Shown here one piece after another: positions 7,483 to 16,192 of a stretch of DNA of 64,000 nucleotides. This DNA comes from Tritonibacter aquimaris (GTDB lineage Bacteria > Pseudomonadota > Alphaproteobacteria > Rhodobacterales > Rhodobacteraceae), in contig NZ_WIXK01000001.1 in NCBI RefSeq assembly GCF_009617595.1, positions 620,001 to 684,000 on the forward strand, in the 5' to 3' direction. The position numbers and the translations under genes were made by a program. The notes below the pieces were generated by a model. It saw only the letters and a program-made list of their open reading frames with translations. It was not told the DNA's origin and searched no databases. Within the stretch, counting starts at the first letter, position 1. Each line of letters begins with the position of its first letter.

Positions 7483-7917
7483 TTACAAGCCGCGGATCAT
7501 GCCCTCAAGCGCGTCTTTTTCCATCTCAAGCTCGCTGAGCTGCGCCTTGACCACATCACCCAAAGTGACAATGCCAACCAGCTTGCCCTCTTCCAGAACC
7601 GGCATGTGGCGAAACCGCCCCTCGGTCATCTGGCGCAGCACATCCTGTACATTGGAGTCTTTGCTGCAGGTCACCAGATCTTTGGTCATATAACTGCTGA
7701 CAGGCTCAGACAGGCAGCCGCTGCCGGTTTGGGACAGTTCGCGTACAATATCGCGTTCTGATAGGATGCCATCAGCTTTGGTTCCGTCAGAGGACACCAC
7801 CACAGTGCCGATCCGATGTTTCGCCAAAATTGATGCCGCCTGGGATACGGTCGCATTGGGGGCAACTGTATGCACCGATGCGCTGGCCTTGGATTTCAGG
7901 ATCAATTGGACAAGCAT
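7483..7917 (-). CDS. CBS-domain pair protein
   Basis: A 144-residue stand-alone protein made of two CBS motifs (residues ~8-65 and ~75-130), with the typical GILSERDIVREL and VGIVTLGDVVKAQL ends of each. Such Bateman modules bind adenine nucleotides and usually sense energy state or modulate partner enzymes. There is no fused catalytic domain. GAGGAG lies 5-10 bp before the ATG. Its partner is not identifiable; the flanking genes (coaD and a lysR gene) are on the same strand but separated by gaps. Confidence 0.88.
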   Translation of the reverse strand: MLVQLILKSKASASVHTVAPNATVSQAASILAKHRIGTVVVSSDGTKADGILSERDIVRELSQTGSGCLSEPVSSYMTKDLVTCSKDSNVQDVLRQMTEGRFRHMPVLEEGKLVGIVTLGDVVKAQLSELEMEKDALEGMIRGL

Positions 7918-7967
7918 TATAGCTCCTCATTAAATGCTAATATCTTGATCCTTCCGGCAACATCGCA

Positions 7968-8864
7968 TCAAGTCAAGGCTTCGAGCCGCTCAATCTCTTC
8001 GCGAATACCGCTGGAAAGTTCGCGCGCGAACCGATTGAGCCGCTCACTGCGCTGATCGCCTTGATGGCGAACCAGATAGAAACTGCGCGTCAGGCTGATT
8101 TCATCGGTGAGGATCTTTCGCAGCATCCGATGTTCAGGCAGGGTGAAATCATGCGCCACACACAGCGCGGAACCCTGCGCCGCCATACGCACCTGCACCG
8201 AGACCGAATTTGATGCCATGGCGACCCGATCGATGCCCAGCTCGTTGAGGTAATCCAGCTCACGGTCAAAGATCATATCGGGGATATAGCCGATGACCTT
8301 GTGGTTTTTGATCTCCGCAACCGATTCAATCGGCCCATGTTCGCGCAGATAATGGCGCGAGGCCACCAGATGCAATTTATAGTCGCAAATCTTTTGCACC
8401 ATCAGCTGGCCCGCAGTGGGGGCGCTGACGGTCACCGCCATATCGGCCTCACGTCGGGACAGGTTGATCAAGCGCGGCAAGGCCACGATCTGAATATCAA
8501 GGTCGGGGTTGGCATCCGAGATTTTTGCAACCACCTGCGGCAACACATAATTTGCACTGCCATCGGGCGCGCCGATGCGGATCTGGCCCGACAATGTATC
8601 GCTTGGCCCTGACAATGCTTCGCGCCCGGCGCGCATCGCCTGTTCGGCGGCTTCGGCATGGGCCAGCAAACGATCACCTGCCGCGCTTAGGGCATAGCCC
8701 TGCGGTGATTTCACAAACAGTGAGGTGCCAAGCGCGCTTTCGAACCGGGTGACGCGACGGCCCACCGTGGCCGGATCCATCTTGAGCACACGGCCTGCGG
8801 CCGACAGGCTCGCCTCGCGTGCGACCGCCAAAAAGACTTTCATATCATCCCATTGCGGATCCAT
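7968..8864 (-). CDS. LysR-family regulator divergent from mmsA
   Basis: A 298-residue LysR-type regulator. Residues 1-60 form the winged helix (WDDMKVFLAVAREASLSAAGRVLKMD, then VGRRVTRFESALGTSLF), followed by a periplasmic-binding-protein-like effector domain. The N-terminus is atypical in having DPATVGRRV at the recognition helix, as in a subgroup of alphaproteobacterial LysR proteins. It is divergent from mmsA with a 168-bp gap that carries a CAAAC-TCT-GTTTG palindrome, so it is a candidate regulator of methylmalonate-semialdehyde dehydrogenase. AGGAG precedes the ATG. Confidence 0.88.
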   Translation of the reverse strand: MDPQWDDMKVFLAVAREASLSAAGRVLKMDPATVGRRVTRFESALGTSLFVKSPQGYALSAAGDRLLAHAEAAEQAMRAGREALSGPSDTLSGQIRIGAPDGSANYVLPQVVAKISDANPDLDIQIVALPRLINLSRREADMAVTVSAPTAGQLMVQKICDYKLHLVASRHYLREHGPIESVAEIKNHKVIGYIPDMIFDRELDYLNELGIDRVAMASNSVSVQVRMAAQGSALCVAHDFTLPEHRMLRKILTDEISLTRSFYLVRHQGDQRSERLNRFARELSSGIREEIERLEALT

Positions 8865-8948
8865 AACTGCCCTGCTCCTTTCTGGAGATTTTCTGGCAAG
8901 ACCCTAAATCTATCAGGGTTAACCAGCGGTAAATGCCTTGCGTTTTTG

Positions 8949-8961
8949 CAAACTCTGTTTG
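8949..8961. promoter_or_regulatory. Palindrome in the lysR-mmsA divergent promoter
   Basis: CAAAC-TCT-GTTTG is a perfect 13-bp interrupted palindrome lying 72 bp before mmsA and 85 bp before the lysR gene. Placement fits a LysR binding site, but the arms are short. Confidence 0.4.
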
Positions 8962-9032
8962 AAATCTTTCCTCTTCTCCGATGTTTTTTGCAAGACTAAC
9001 ATGGGCACAAGTTCAAACATTGGAGGACTCCC

Positions 9033-10532
9033 ATGACGGAAATCACCCATCTCATCAACGGCGAGAAAGTTGCCGGCACTTCTGGTCGTTTTGCCGAAGC
9101 GCGCAACCCTGCCACTGGCGAAATCATCAGCAAAGTTCCTTTGGCCACCAAAGAAGAGCTGGATGCAGCGGTTGAAAAAGCAGCTGCCGCGCAGAAGGAA
9201 TGGGTAAAGGTCAACCCACAGCGCCGCGCGCGCGTGTTCATGAAGTTCGGTGCGCTGATCAATGAACACATGGATGAGCTGGCTGAGATCCTGTCAAAAG
9301 AACACGGCAAAACCCTGCCCGACGCCAAAGGCGACATCCAGCGTGGTCTGGAAGTGGTTGAAACCTGCATGGGCGCACCGGCCATGAACAAAGGTGAATA
9401 CGTGGGCGATGCGGGCCCCGGCATTGACCTGTATTCCATCCGCCAGCCTCTAGGCGTTGTTGCGGGCATCACCCCGTTCAACTTCCCTGCGATGATCCCG
9501 CTGTGGAAAATGTCACCCGCTGTTTCCTGCGGCAATGCAATTATCCTAAAGCCTTCTGAGCGCACCCCCAACACCGCCATGCGCCTGGTTGAACTGTTCC
9601 AAGAAGCCGGTCTGCCCGAAGGTGTGGTGCAGGTTGTACATGGCGACAAGGAATGCGTTGACGCGATCCTCGACAATGAAACCATTCAGGCTGTTGGCTT
9701 TGTTGGTTCCACCCCGATCGCGCAGTACATCTATGGTCGCGCCGCCACCAACGGCAAGCGCGCACAGTGTTTCGGTGGTGCCAAGAACCACATGATCATC
9801 ATGCCCGACGCCGATCTCGACAAGGCGGCAGACGCGCTGGTTGGCGCAGGCTTTGGTGCCGCTGGCGAACGCTGCATGGCGATCTCGGTTGCGGTTCCGG
9901 TTGGCAAAGAAACCGCCGACCGACTGGTTGAAAAGCTGGTGCCCAAAATCGAAAGCCTCAAAGTTGCGCCTTACACCGGTGGTGATGATGTTGATTTCGG
10001 CCCTGTTATCACCGCGCAGGCAAAAGACCGGATCGAAGGTCTGATCACCTCGGGCGTTGAGCAAGGCGCAAAGATCCTCACCGATGGTCGCGGCCTGTCG
10101 ATCCAGGGGTATGAAGATGGCTATTTTGTTGGCCCGACCCTGTTTGACGATGTGACCCCAGACATGGACATCTACAAAGAAGAGATCTTTGGCCCGGTTC
10201 TGTCGATGGTGCGTGAAGACAGCTATGAGGATGCGCTGCAGCTGGTGATCGACAATGAGTACGGCAATGGCACCGCGATCTACACCGCAGATGGTGATGT
10301 GGCCCGTGACTTTGTGAACCGCGTCAATGTTGGCATGGTTGGGGTGAACTTCCCGATCCCGGTTCCGCTGTCTTACTTCTCATTTGGCGGCTGGAAAAAA
10401 TCCGGCTTTGGCGATCTGGACCAATACGGCCCCGATGCGTTCAAGTTCTACACCCAGTCCAAAAAGGTCACCTCGCGCTGGTTCTCCGGCATCAAGGATG
10501 GTGCGGCGCTGAACTTCAAAGCGATGGACTAA
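9033..10532 (+). CDS. mmsA: CoA-acylating methylmalonate-semialdehyde dehydrogenase
   Basis: A 499-residue ALDH6-type aldehyde dehydrogenase. It oxidises methylmalonate semialdehyde with NAD and CoA to propionyl-CoA and CO2, the last step of distal valine catabolism (it also acts on malonate semialdehyde). The catalytic cysteine lies in GAAGERCMAIS near residue 285. ITPFNFPAMIPLW and FVGSTPIAQYIY are family features, and VNFPIPVPLSYFSFGGWKKS closes the active site. TTGGAGGAC precedes the ATG. The other valine genes lie at 16.2-19.3 kb, so the pathway is split. A strong terminator follows. Confidence 0.95.
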   Translation: MTEITHLINGEKVAGTSGRFAEARNPATGEIISKVPLATKEELDAAVEKAAAAQKEWVKVNPQRRARVFMKFGALINEHMDELAEILSKEHGKTLPDAKGDIQRGLEVVETCMGAPAMNKGEYVGDAGPGIDLYSIRQPLGVVAGITPFNFPAMIPLWKMSPAVSCGNAIILKPSERTPNTAMRLVELFQEAGLPEGVVQVVHGDKECVDAILDNETIQAVGFVGSTPIAQYIYGRAATNGKRAQCFGGAKNHMIIMPDADLDKAADALVGAGFGAAGERCMAISVAVPVGKETADRLVEKLVPKIESLKVAPYTGGDDVDFGPVITAQAKDRIEGLITSGVEQGAKILTDGRGLSIQGYEDGYFVGPTLFDDVTPDMDIYKEEIFGPVLSMVREDSYEDALQLVIDNEYGNGTAIYTADGDVARDFVNRVNVGMVGVNFPIPVPLSYFSFGGWKKSGFGDLDQYGPDAFKFYTQSKKVTSRWFSGIKDGAALNFKAMD

Positions 10533-10551
10533 GTTTCTGACCAGACTTGGA

Positions 10552-10580
10552 AAAGCCCCGGTATGCGCCGGGGCTTTTTT
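10552..10580. terminator. Terminator between mmsA and the convergent hydrolase gene
   Basis: AAGCCCCGG and CCGGGGCTT make a 9-bp stem around a 6-base loop, with a T run on the plus side and an A run before it. It can serve both convergent genes. Confidence 0.88.
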
Positions 10581-10582
10581 AT

Positions 10583-11494
10583 TTAGGCAACCATCAATGC
10601 CGCAGATGGCATCATTTGATCGCCCATGATTTCCGGCAGGATCCGGGTGTTGCGTGCATCATTCAGGGTATGGGCAATGCGGTGCTGAAACCCCTTGTCG
10701 CGCCAATAGAGATTATGCGCAAACGGTAGCCGACCAAGCCCCGCAGGCAGGACACGGATCCAGTCTTCTTTCAGCTCACCACGATCCACCATGCCCTGAT
10801 AGGCCGGTGCCGAGGGAGCCAAAGGCATCCCCAGCACATCGTCGCGATCATTGATATTGATCCACCACGGCGCCACTTTGCGCCCCGCGTCGGGCGCAAC
10901 CCGCAGGCCTGGGTTGGAAATCGGCGTCACCTTCTGGCGCGGCTGATTAAAGGTGAAGATCGGAATATTGCAGCCAAAGGTGACAAAATGGGTCAGCGTT
11001 TCACCCGCCTGAAAGCTGCTTTTGGGGGTGAACATCGCCTGTTTGTGGGCAATGTCGTAGATGTAGTTTGACATGATATGCCCGCCGAGCGAATGCGCCA
11101 GCACCAAAAGCGGCGTATCACCATCGGTCAGCCGTTCCAGCTCCCGCAGGGTGCGGGCAATGCGACAGTGGATGCGCCGATAGGTGCGGCTGCCATCCTC
11201 ATCCCGGCGATATGCCGCCGCATCGGTCAGCCGGTTCATCACAAAACTGCGGCTTTTGGGCCAGCGCGCCCCTTCCTGTTCGATCAAGTGGCGCTGATAG
11301 TCTTCCTGGCGGCGTTGCAGGATGTCGGCCCAGAAGACCTCGCGCCAAACCACATTTTCAAAGACCTCATCCCCCAAAATCTGGCGTAAGCCCCAGTAAA
11401 GCTGGGTGGAAAAGCTCAGCTCATAGGATTGAGGCGGCCTGCGCCCCTGGCTGCCCATTCCGTGAATAACCGCAACGGCAAGTTTCTGCCCCAT
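10583..11494 (-). CDS. Alpha/beta-hydrolase-like protein
   Basis: A 303-residue protein with an N-terminal beta strand leading to HGMGSQG (oxyanion-loop region, residues ~10-16) and a nucleophile elbow LVLAHSLGGHIMSNYIYD near residue 133, where S is the predicted nucleophile. A downstream NDRDDVLG acid region and FAHNLYW histidine region could complete a Ser-Asp-His triad. There is no signal peptide, so it should be cytoplasmic. Substrate unknown; lipase or esterase activity is inference. It is convergent to mmsA with a shared terminator. GGGGAG precedes the ATG. Confidence 0.72.
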   Translation of the reverse strand: MGQKLAVAVIHGMGSQGRRPPQSYELSFSTQLYWGLRQILGDEVFENVVWREVFWADILQRRQEDYQRHLIEQEGARWPKSRSFVMNRLTDAAAYRRDEDGSRTYRRIHCRIARTLRELERLTDGDTPLLVLAHSLGGHIMSNYIYDIAHKQAMFTPKSSFQAGETLTHFVTFGCNIPIFTFNQPRQKVTPISNPGLRVAPDAGRKVAPWWININDRDDVLGMPLAPSAPAYQGMVDRGELKEDWIRVLPAGLGRLPFAHNLYWRDKGFQHRIAHTLNDARNTRILPEIMGDQMMPSAALMVA

Positions 11495-11686
11495 AACACT
11501 CCCCTAAAATAATGGCCAAATCTGGTGCCAAATAACTGATGAGTTATCGCAAATTATGCACGTAAAAAGTGTAAAACAGAGCGCAGCCATGCGCAAGAAT
11601 ACGCAAAAGTGAACCCCTGCCCCTTGGCAAGCCCCCCATGATCATCTTATGTCGCCTAAACAGCATAACAACACAGTGTACATCAG

Positions 11687-12289
11687 ATGACCAAGAATCC
11701 CCTGACCCGCCGCAGTGCCCTGATGGGCTTGGGTGCATCACTGGCCACACCCACCTTGCTTCGCGCCCAATCCACTGATGCATTCCCGCAGGATGAGGCC
11801 GCAATCCGCGACCAATTCCCAGTGTCGCGCAATATCTCTGCCTTTGCCCAGCAACATTGGCAGGACCATTTTGACACGCTTGGCGTTGGCTGCCTGCTGG
11901 CTGACATCGACTCGCGCGCGCTGCATTACTGGGGCGGAGATGGCGAAACCTATCACCTGTTCCCCTCCTCGGTGCCGTTGACCGAAGAGCTGACAAAGCG
12001 CGGCTATACCAAGGTTGTGCGCAAGCGCGAAAACCCAAGCTGGACCCCAACCGCATCCATGCGCGAACGCGACCCGTCGCTGCCAGTGCGCATTGGCGGT
12101 GGCGAAGTCGGCAACCCGCTTGGCACCCGCGCCATGTATCTGACTTGGCCCGCCTATCTCATCCACGGCACCCACGACACCCGCAAGATCGGGCGTCAAA
12201 GTTCATCCGGCTGTATTGGTCTTTACAATCAGCACGTTGAACAGCTGTTCGCGTTGGTTAAAATCGGCACCCAGGTGCGCCTGCTGTAA
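11687..12289 (+). CDS. Exported L,D-transpeptidase (YkuD) family protein
   Basis: A 200-residue protein with a Tat-like N-terminus (TRRSALMGLGASLATPTLLRAQ, twin Arg at residues 8-9). The C-terminal half holds the YkuD signature: YLIHGTHDTRKIG supplies the histidine and SSSGCIGLYN the catalytic cysteine. These enzymes make 3-3 cross-links in peptidoglycan or attach lipoproteins to it in the periplasm. The translation start is unsupported by a strong ribosome binding site but the signal peptide fixes it. It stands alone and ends at a bidirectional terminator. Confidence 0.88.
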   Translation: MTKNPLTRRSALMGLGASLATPTLLRAQSTDAFPQDEAAIRDQFPVSRNISAFAQQHWQDHFDTLGVGCLLADIDSRALHYWGGDGETYHLFPSSVPLTEELTKRGYTKVVRKRENPSWTPTASMRERDPSLPVRIGGGEVGNPLGTRAMYLTWPAYLIHGTHDTRKIGRQSSSGCIGLYNQHVEQLFALVKIGTQVRLL

Positions 12290-12303
12290 CCTCGATAGAG
12301 AAA

Positions 12304-12326
12304 AGCTCCCGCAACAGGCGGGAGCT
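12304..12326. terminator. Bidirectional terminator
   Basis: AGCTCCCGC and GCGGGAGCT form a perfect 9-bp stem around 5 bases. On the minus strand it is followed by TTTTCTC just behind the GT41 gene stop. On the plus strand it lies 15 bp after the L,D-transpeptidase gene. Confidence 0.82.
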
Positions 12327-12328
12327 TG

Positions 12329-14047
12329 TTACAGGTGTAAATCGCGCGGCGCGTGCCCGGTTTCAATGTTTGACAGCGCCTTTTCCAACATCCGCTCCCA
12401 GTTTCGGGTGAACCTTGCGGTGTCAAAAAGCGGCGCGCTCTTACGCTTTTCGGCCACTTTTTCACGCAGGCGGCGCAGCTCAGTCGGGTTTTCCGCAAGA
12501 GCCAGAATGCGTGCCTCATATTCTTCGGCGCTATAGGTGATCAATTCTGGCATCTCAAAGGCATTCAAAATGCTAGACGCAACCCGCGCAGCAAACTGTT
12601 TGCCCTGAAACGTTACAATCGGCAACCCCGCCCAAAGAGCATCAGAGGCGGTGGTATGGGCGCAGATATTAAACGTATCCAGAAAAAGATCGGCGCGTGC
12701 GAGCCGTGCCAGATGCTCAGGCTGTGAGATGGAACTGCAGAAAATCAGCCGATCACGCGAAATGCCGCGTTTTTCAGCCTCGTTGCACAGGTTTTCCATG
12801 GCTTTTTCTTCGGTCGCCCAATGCCACAGCACACTATGGGGCACCTTGGCCATGACCCGCATCCAAATATCAAATTCTGCCGGGGTAATTTTATAGGTGC
12901 CATTAAAGCAGCACAGCACCAGCGCATCTTCTGGCAGGCCCAGCTCTGTGCGGGTTGGTACCGTCGACGCAATTTCGCGCTGATCGTCCGTCACCTGATA
13001 GCATTCCGGCATATACAGAATGTTTTCAGCGTAGTAGCGGCGCAGTTCCTGTGGGATCATCACCTTATCGGCAACGATGTAGTCCACCGCTTTCAAGCCC
13101 AGCGTGCCGGGGAAGCCAAGGTATGAAATTGTAACGGGCGCGGGCCTGCTTGCAACCAGCCCATAGCGACCGCCAGCAGTGAACCCTTTGAGATCAACCG
13201 CGATGTCGATTGCGTCGGATCTGGCCAAAGCAAAGATTTCATTGTCAGATAGCTTTTTGACCCGGTGATGGTGATCAACGCTTGCAGAGACCCGCTGGCT
13301 CATCTCATCGGACACGTTTGAATAATCATATAGGTAGATTTCGAACTTATCGCGATCGTGCAATTCGAACATCCGCACCATGAGCCACATCGTGGCATGG
13401 GCGTAAACATCGGATGAGAAATAACCAATCCGGATTTTATCCCCTGCCGCCCGTTTGCGCGGAGCTGGTCGTGGCGGCTCCTTTATTCCGAACCGGGTGC
13501 CCGAATAGATGATGGACTTTTCAAATTGAAGCTGGGGATCATCATAAAATGACATGATCGGACCCGGCGCAAGATTGGCGACATGCTGATTTAGCATGTG
13601 TCGCAGCTTGGGCAGCGTCTCCCATCTGTCCCAATCCGCATCAAGCAGCGATTCAAACATCAGGCTCACAGCGGCAAAAATATATTCCTCGTCACAATCA
13701 GCGGCTTTTTTAAAGAAGTCTTTCGCAGCCGCGCGATCCCCCGAGTTTTTTGCCACGCTGCCAAGATTGTAGTAGGCCTTGGCATCGTTGGGATTGAGCG
13801 CCAGAATTTCCAACAACGCAGCCATAGCGTTGCCATAATCAGATCTCGCAAGATGGGCACTTGCCTGAAGGCTTTTGATTGTTGGGTTTGTGGGATCAAA
13901 TTCGACCGCTTTCGCCAAGATGTTCAACGCCACATCCAGCTCGTTCAGCTTTATCTTTTCGTGGGCAACTTTCAGCAGTGCAGCCATATCCTGCGGTGAC
14001 AGTGTCTGCGGCGGGATCAGTTGCGACAGAACGGGTTTCCCGGACAT
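12329..14047 (-). CDS. TPR plus GT41 (SPINDLY/OGT-like) glycosyltransferase, copy A
   Basis: A protein of 572 residues from ATG at 14047. The N-terminal ~150 residues are TPR repeats (ALNILAKAVEFDPTNPTI, AYYNLGSVAKNSGDRAAAKD). Residues ~210-560 are a GT41 domain: KIRIGYFSSDVYAHATMW, VTISYLGFPGTLG, and the UDP-sugar site TFNICAHTTASDALWAGLP. GT41 enzymes transfer N-acetylglucosamine or other sugars to Ser/Thr of proteins. Longer starts at GTG 14080 or GTG 14131 are possible; GTG 14080 has an AAAGG site. The next gene is a paralog in the same orientation. Targets are unknown; surface or flagellar proteins are a guess. Confidence 0.85.
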   Translation of the reverse strand: MSGKPVLSQLIPPQTLSPQDMAALLKVAHEKIKLNELDVALNILAKAVEFDPTNPTIKSLQASAHLARSDYGNAMAALLEILALNPNDAKAYYNLGSVAKNSGDRAAAKDFFKKAADCDEEYIFAAVSLMFESLLDADWDRWETLPKLRHMLNQHVANLAPGPIMSFYDDPQLQFEKSIIYSGTRFGIKEPPRPAPRKRAAGDKIRIGYFSSDVYAHATMWLMVRMFELHDRDKFEIYLYDYSNVSDEMSQRVSASVDHHHRVKKLSDNEIFALARSDAIDIAVDLKGFTAGGRYGLVASRPAPVTISYLGFPGTLGLKAVDYIVADKVMIPQELRRYYAENILYMPECYQVTDDQREIASTVPTRTELGLPEDALVLCCFNGTYKITPAEFDIWMRVMAKVPHSVLWHWATEEKAMENLCNEAEKRGISRDRLIFCSSISQPEHLARLARADLFLDTFNICAHTTASDALWAGLPIVTFQGKQFAARVASSILNAFEMPELITYSAEEYEARILALAENPTELRRLREKVAEKRKSAPLFDTARFTRNWERMLEKALSNIETGHAPRDLHL

Positions 14048-14239
14048 GGCACCCGGCGCGTGAATCTGTGTGTGTGACACTTTGGGGAAACCTTTGCTAA
14101 AATCATCCCGGACCAGAGCTTGCGAAATCACAATCTCTAGATGTTACCTGTAACGTTTTGTTTCTGCGCAATTCTGGCCGTTGCACTGTTGAAACAGCCG
14201 GGGATGCGCCCATAGGGCACACCCCCAAAGCTGCGCATT

Positions 14240-15967
14240 TTACAGCGTTAGGTCTTCGGGTTTCAGCCCGCTTTCGGCGCGCAGCAGCGCGCGCTCAAGC
14301 ATCTGTTCCCAATTACGGGTGAAGCCTTCGGTGTCAAACAAGGCAGTGTTTTCGCGATTTTGGGCGATTTTTTCGCGCAGCGCCTGCAGCTGTTCAGGAT
14401 CACGGGCCAGCTCCAGAATACGGGCTTCATATTCTTCGGGGCTATGGGTGACGAGCTCAGGCATATCAAACGCATGCAGCACGCTTGATGCTACCCGTGC
14501 AGCGAATTGCTGCCCTTCAAGCGTCACGATCGGCACCCCTGACCACAGCGAATCTGAAGCGGTGGTATGGGCGCAGATGTTGAACGTATCCAGGAACAGA
14601 TCCGCCTGTTTCAGCCGGGCCAGATGATCTGGCTGCGAAACCGAGTCACAGAAGATCAGGCGATCCGCGGGGATGCCGCGTTTTTCTGCCTCAGCTTCAA
14701 ATCGCGCCTTTGCCGCTTCTTCGCGGCACCACATCCAAAGCACGCTGCTGTCAACCTCGCTCAGCAGTCGCATCCAGATGTCGAACTCCTTGGGGGTCAC
14801 CTTGTAGTTTGCATTGAAAGAGCAGAACACGAACGCGTCTTCGGGCAGCCCCAGCGCCGCGCGGCTTGGCACCACTTCGGCAATTTTGCGGGTGTTGTCA
14901 GTCACCTGATAGCAATCAGGCATATACATGACGTTTTCACTGTACCACTTGCGATTTTGCTTTGGAATCATATGTTTATCGGCAACGATATAATCGATCT
15001 CTTTGCAGCCAATTGTGCCGGGATGGCCAAGGTAGGACACTGTGACAGGTGCAGGCTGATGGACCAGGATCTGCGGACGCCCGCCCATTGTGTGCCCTTT
15101 GAGGTCAATCGCAATATCAATGCCAAGCTGACGCGACAGCGCTGCGATCTCGCCATCTGTCACTTTCTCAACCACATGGTGATGATCCGCTGTCGCTTTG
15201 ATGCGCGGCATCCACTCTTTTGAGGCCATGCCATTGGTATAATCAAACAGATGGATTTCGAATTTTTCGCGGTCATGCAGCTCAAGCATGCGGATCATCA
15301 GCCGCATGGTGGCGTGATCATAGAAATCCGACGAATAATAGCCGATGCGGATCTTTTCTCCGGCCTGACGGATGCGCGGGGCTGGGCGCTGAATGGCAGG
15401 TTTCGGATAGGTTTTGGCAACATAGCTTTCGCAGGTTTTCTGCTGCAGCTCGGGATCATCCGCCAGGCCAAGGAAACTGCCCGGGCTTAGCGTCACCACC
15501 AGGGATTTGAACGCTGTCACCCCGGCCTGGATCGCGTCAAAATTGCTCCAGTCGCTGCGCTGCATGTCGATAAAGCTTTTGCGCGCCAGCGCTTCGGTGT
15601 GATCCGGTTCAAGCTGCAGAACCTTATCCAGCAGGCTAGCCGCATCATCCAGACGCCCAAGCCCAAAAAGCGCCGCTGCAATATTGACCATCAAGTGACA
15701 GTTGCCGAGGTTGCGTTTAAGCGCGAGCAGATAATATTCAATTGCTTTGGCGTAATCGGCGCGCAGAAACTCTGCTTCGGCAAGTGCAATATCCAGCAGG
15801 CTGTTCTCTGGCACATACTCTTTTGCTTCGAGCAGCGCGCCCACCGCTTCATCGATGCGCCCTTGCCCGGCGAGCGTACCAGCAAGCGTAACAACGCGCT
15901 GAATACTTGGGGCTTGCTGTGCAACGACAGGTGCGGAACTGGCAGAGGTTTCCATTTGATGGTGCAC
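14240..15967 (-). CDS. TPR plus GT41 (SPINDLY/OGT-like) glycosyltransferase, copy B
   Basis: A 575-residue paralog of the downstream gene. TPR repeats fill residues ~25-160 (VNIAAALFGLGRLDDAASLL), and the GT41 domain follows with KIRIGYYSSDFYDHATMR, VTVSYLGHPGTIG and TFNICAHTTASDSLWSGVP. The GTG at 15967 is chosen because GGAGAAG lies 4 bp before it; the ATG at 15955 is too far from any such site. The gap to copy A is about 100-190 bp depending on its start, so each may have its own promoter. The whole GT41 domain aligns with copy A, so the pair arose by duplication, but divergence is large and the two may have different protein substrates. Confidence 0.86.
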   Translation of the reverse strand: MHHQMETSASSAPVVAQQAPSIQRVVTLAGTLAGQGRIDEAVGALLEAKEYVPENSLLDIALAEAEFLRADYAKAIEYYLLALKRNLGNCHLMVNIAAALFGLGRLDDAASLLDKVLQLEPDHTEALARKSFIDMQRSDWSNFDAIQAGVTAFKSLVVTLSPGSFLGLADDPELQQKTCESYVAKTYPKPAIQRPAPRIRQAGEKIRIGYYSSDFYDHATMRLMIRMLELHDREKFEIHLFDYTNGMASKEWMPRIKATADHHHVVEKVTDGEIAALSRQLGIDIAIDLKGHTMGGRPQILVHQPAPVTVSYLGHPGTIGCKEIDYIVADKHMIPKQNRKWYSENVMYMPDCYQVTDNTRKIAEVVPSRAALGLPEDAFVFCSFNANYKVTPKEFDIWMRLLSEVDSSVLWMWCREEAAKARFEAEAEKRGIPADRLIFCDSVSQPDHLARLKQADLFLDTFNICAHTTASDSLWSGVPIVTLEGQQFAARVASSVLHAFDMPELVTHSPEEYEARILELARDPEQLQALREKIAQNRENTALFDTEGFTRNWEQMLERALLRAESGLKPEDLTL

Positions 15968-16192
15968 TGTGCTTCTCCTCAGTACAGGTATGCAGTCGCA
16001 AATTCTGCAATGCGACACTCAATTGTGAGCAGTTTTCATCCAATCCTCTTAAAATTTCCTCTCCACCTTCGAAAAATTACCCAATGCATTAATGCAAAGC
16101 AGCTTTGCAATCGCGCGGGTTGCCTCTGCATCTGTGTATGGACTACAATTAAACAACCGTTCAATTCGACCTTGCCGATGGGAGGAGAGGCT

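Noticed and set aside
8919-8933. TTAA-N7-TAAA, near the CtrA site form, upstream of the lysR gene
   Set aside because: One mismatch in a short motif; not convincing without conservation.
15599-16192. Upstream extension of the acyl-CoA dehydrogenase frame
   Set aside because: The ATG at 16193 has an excellent ribosome binding site and the extension lies over the oppositely oriented GT41 gene.
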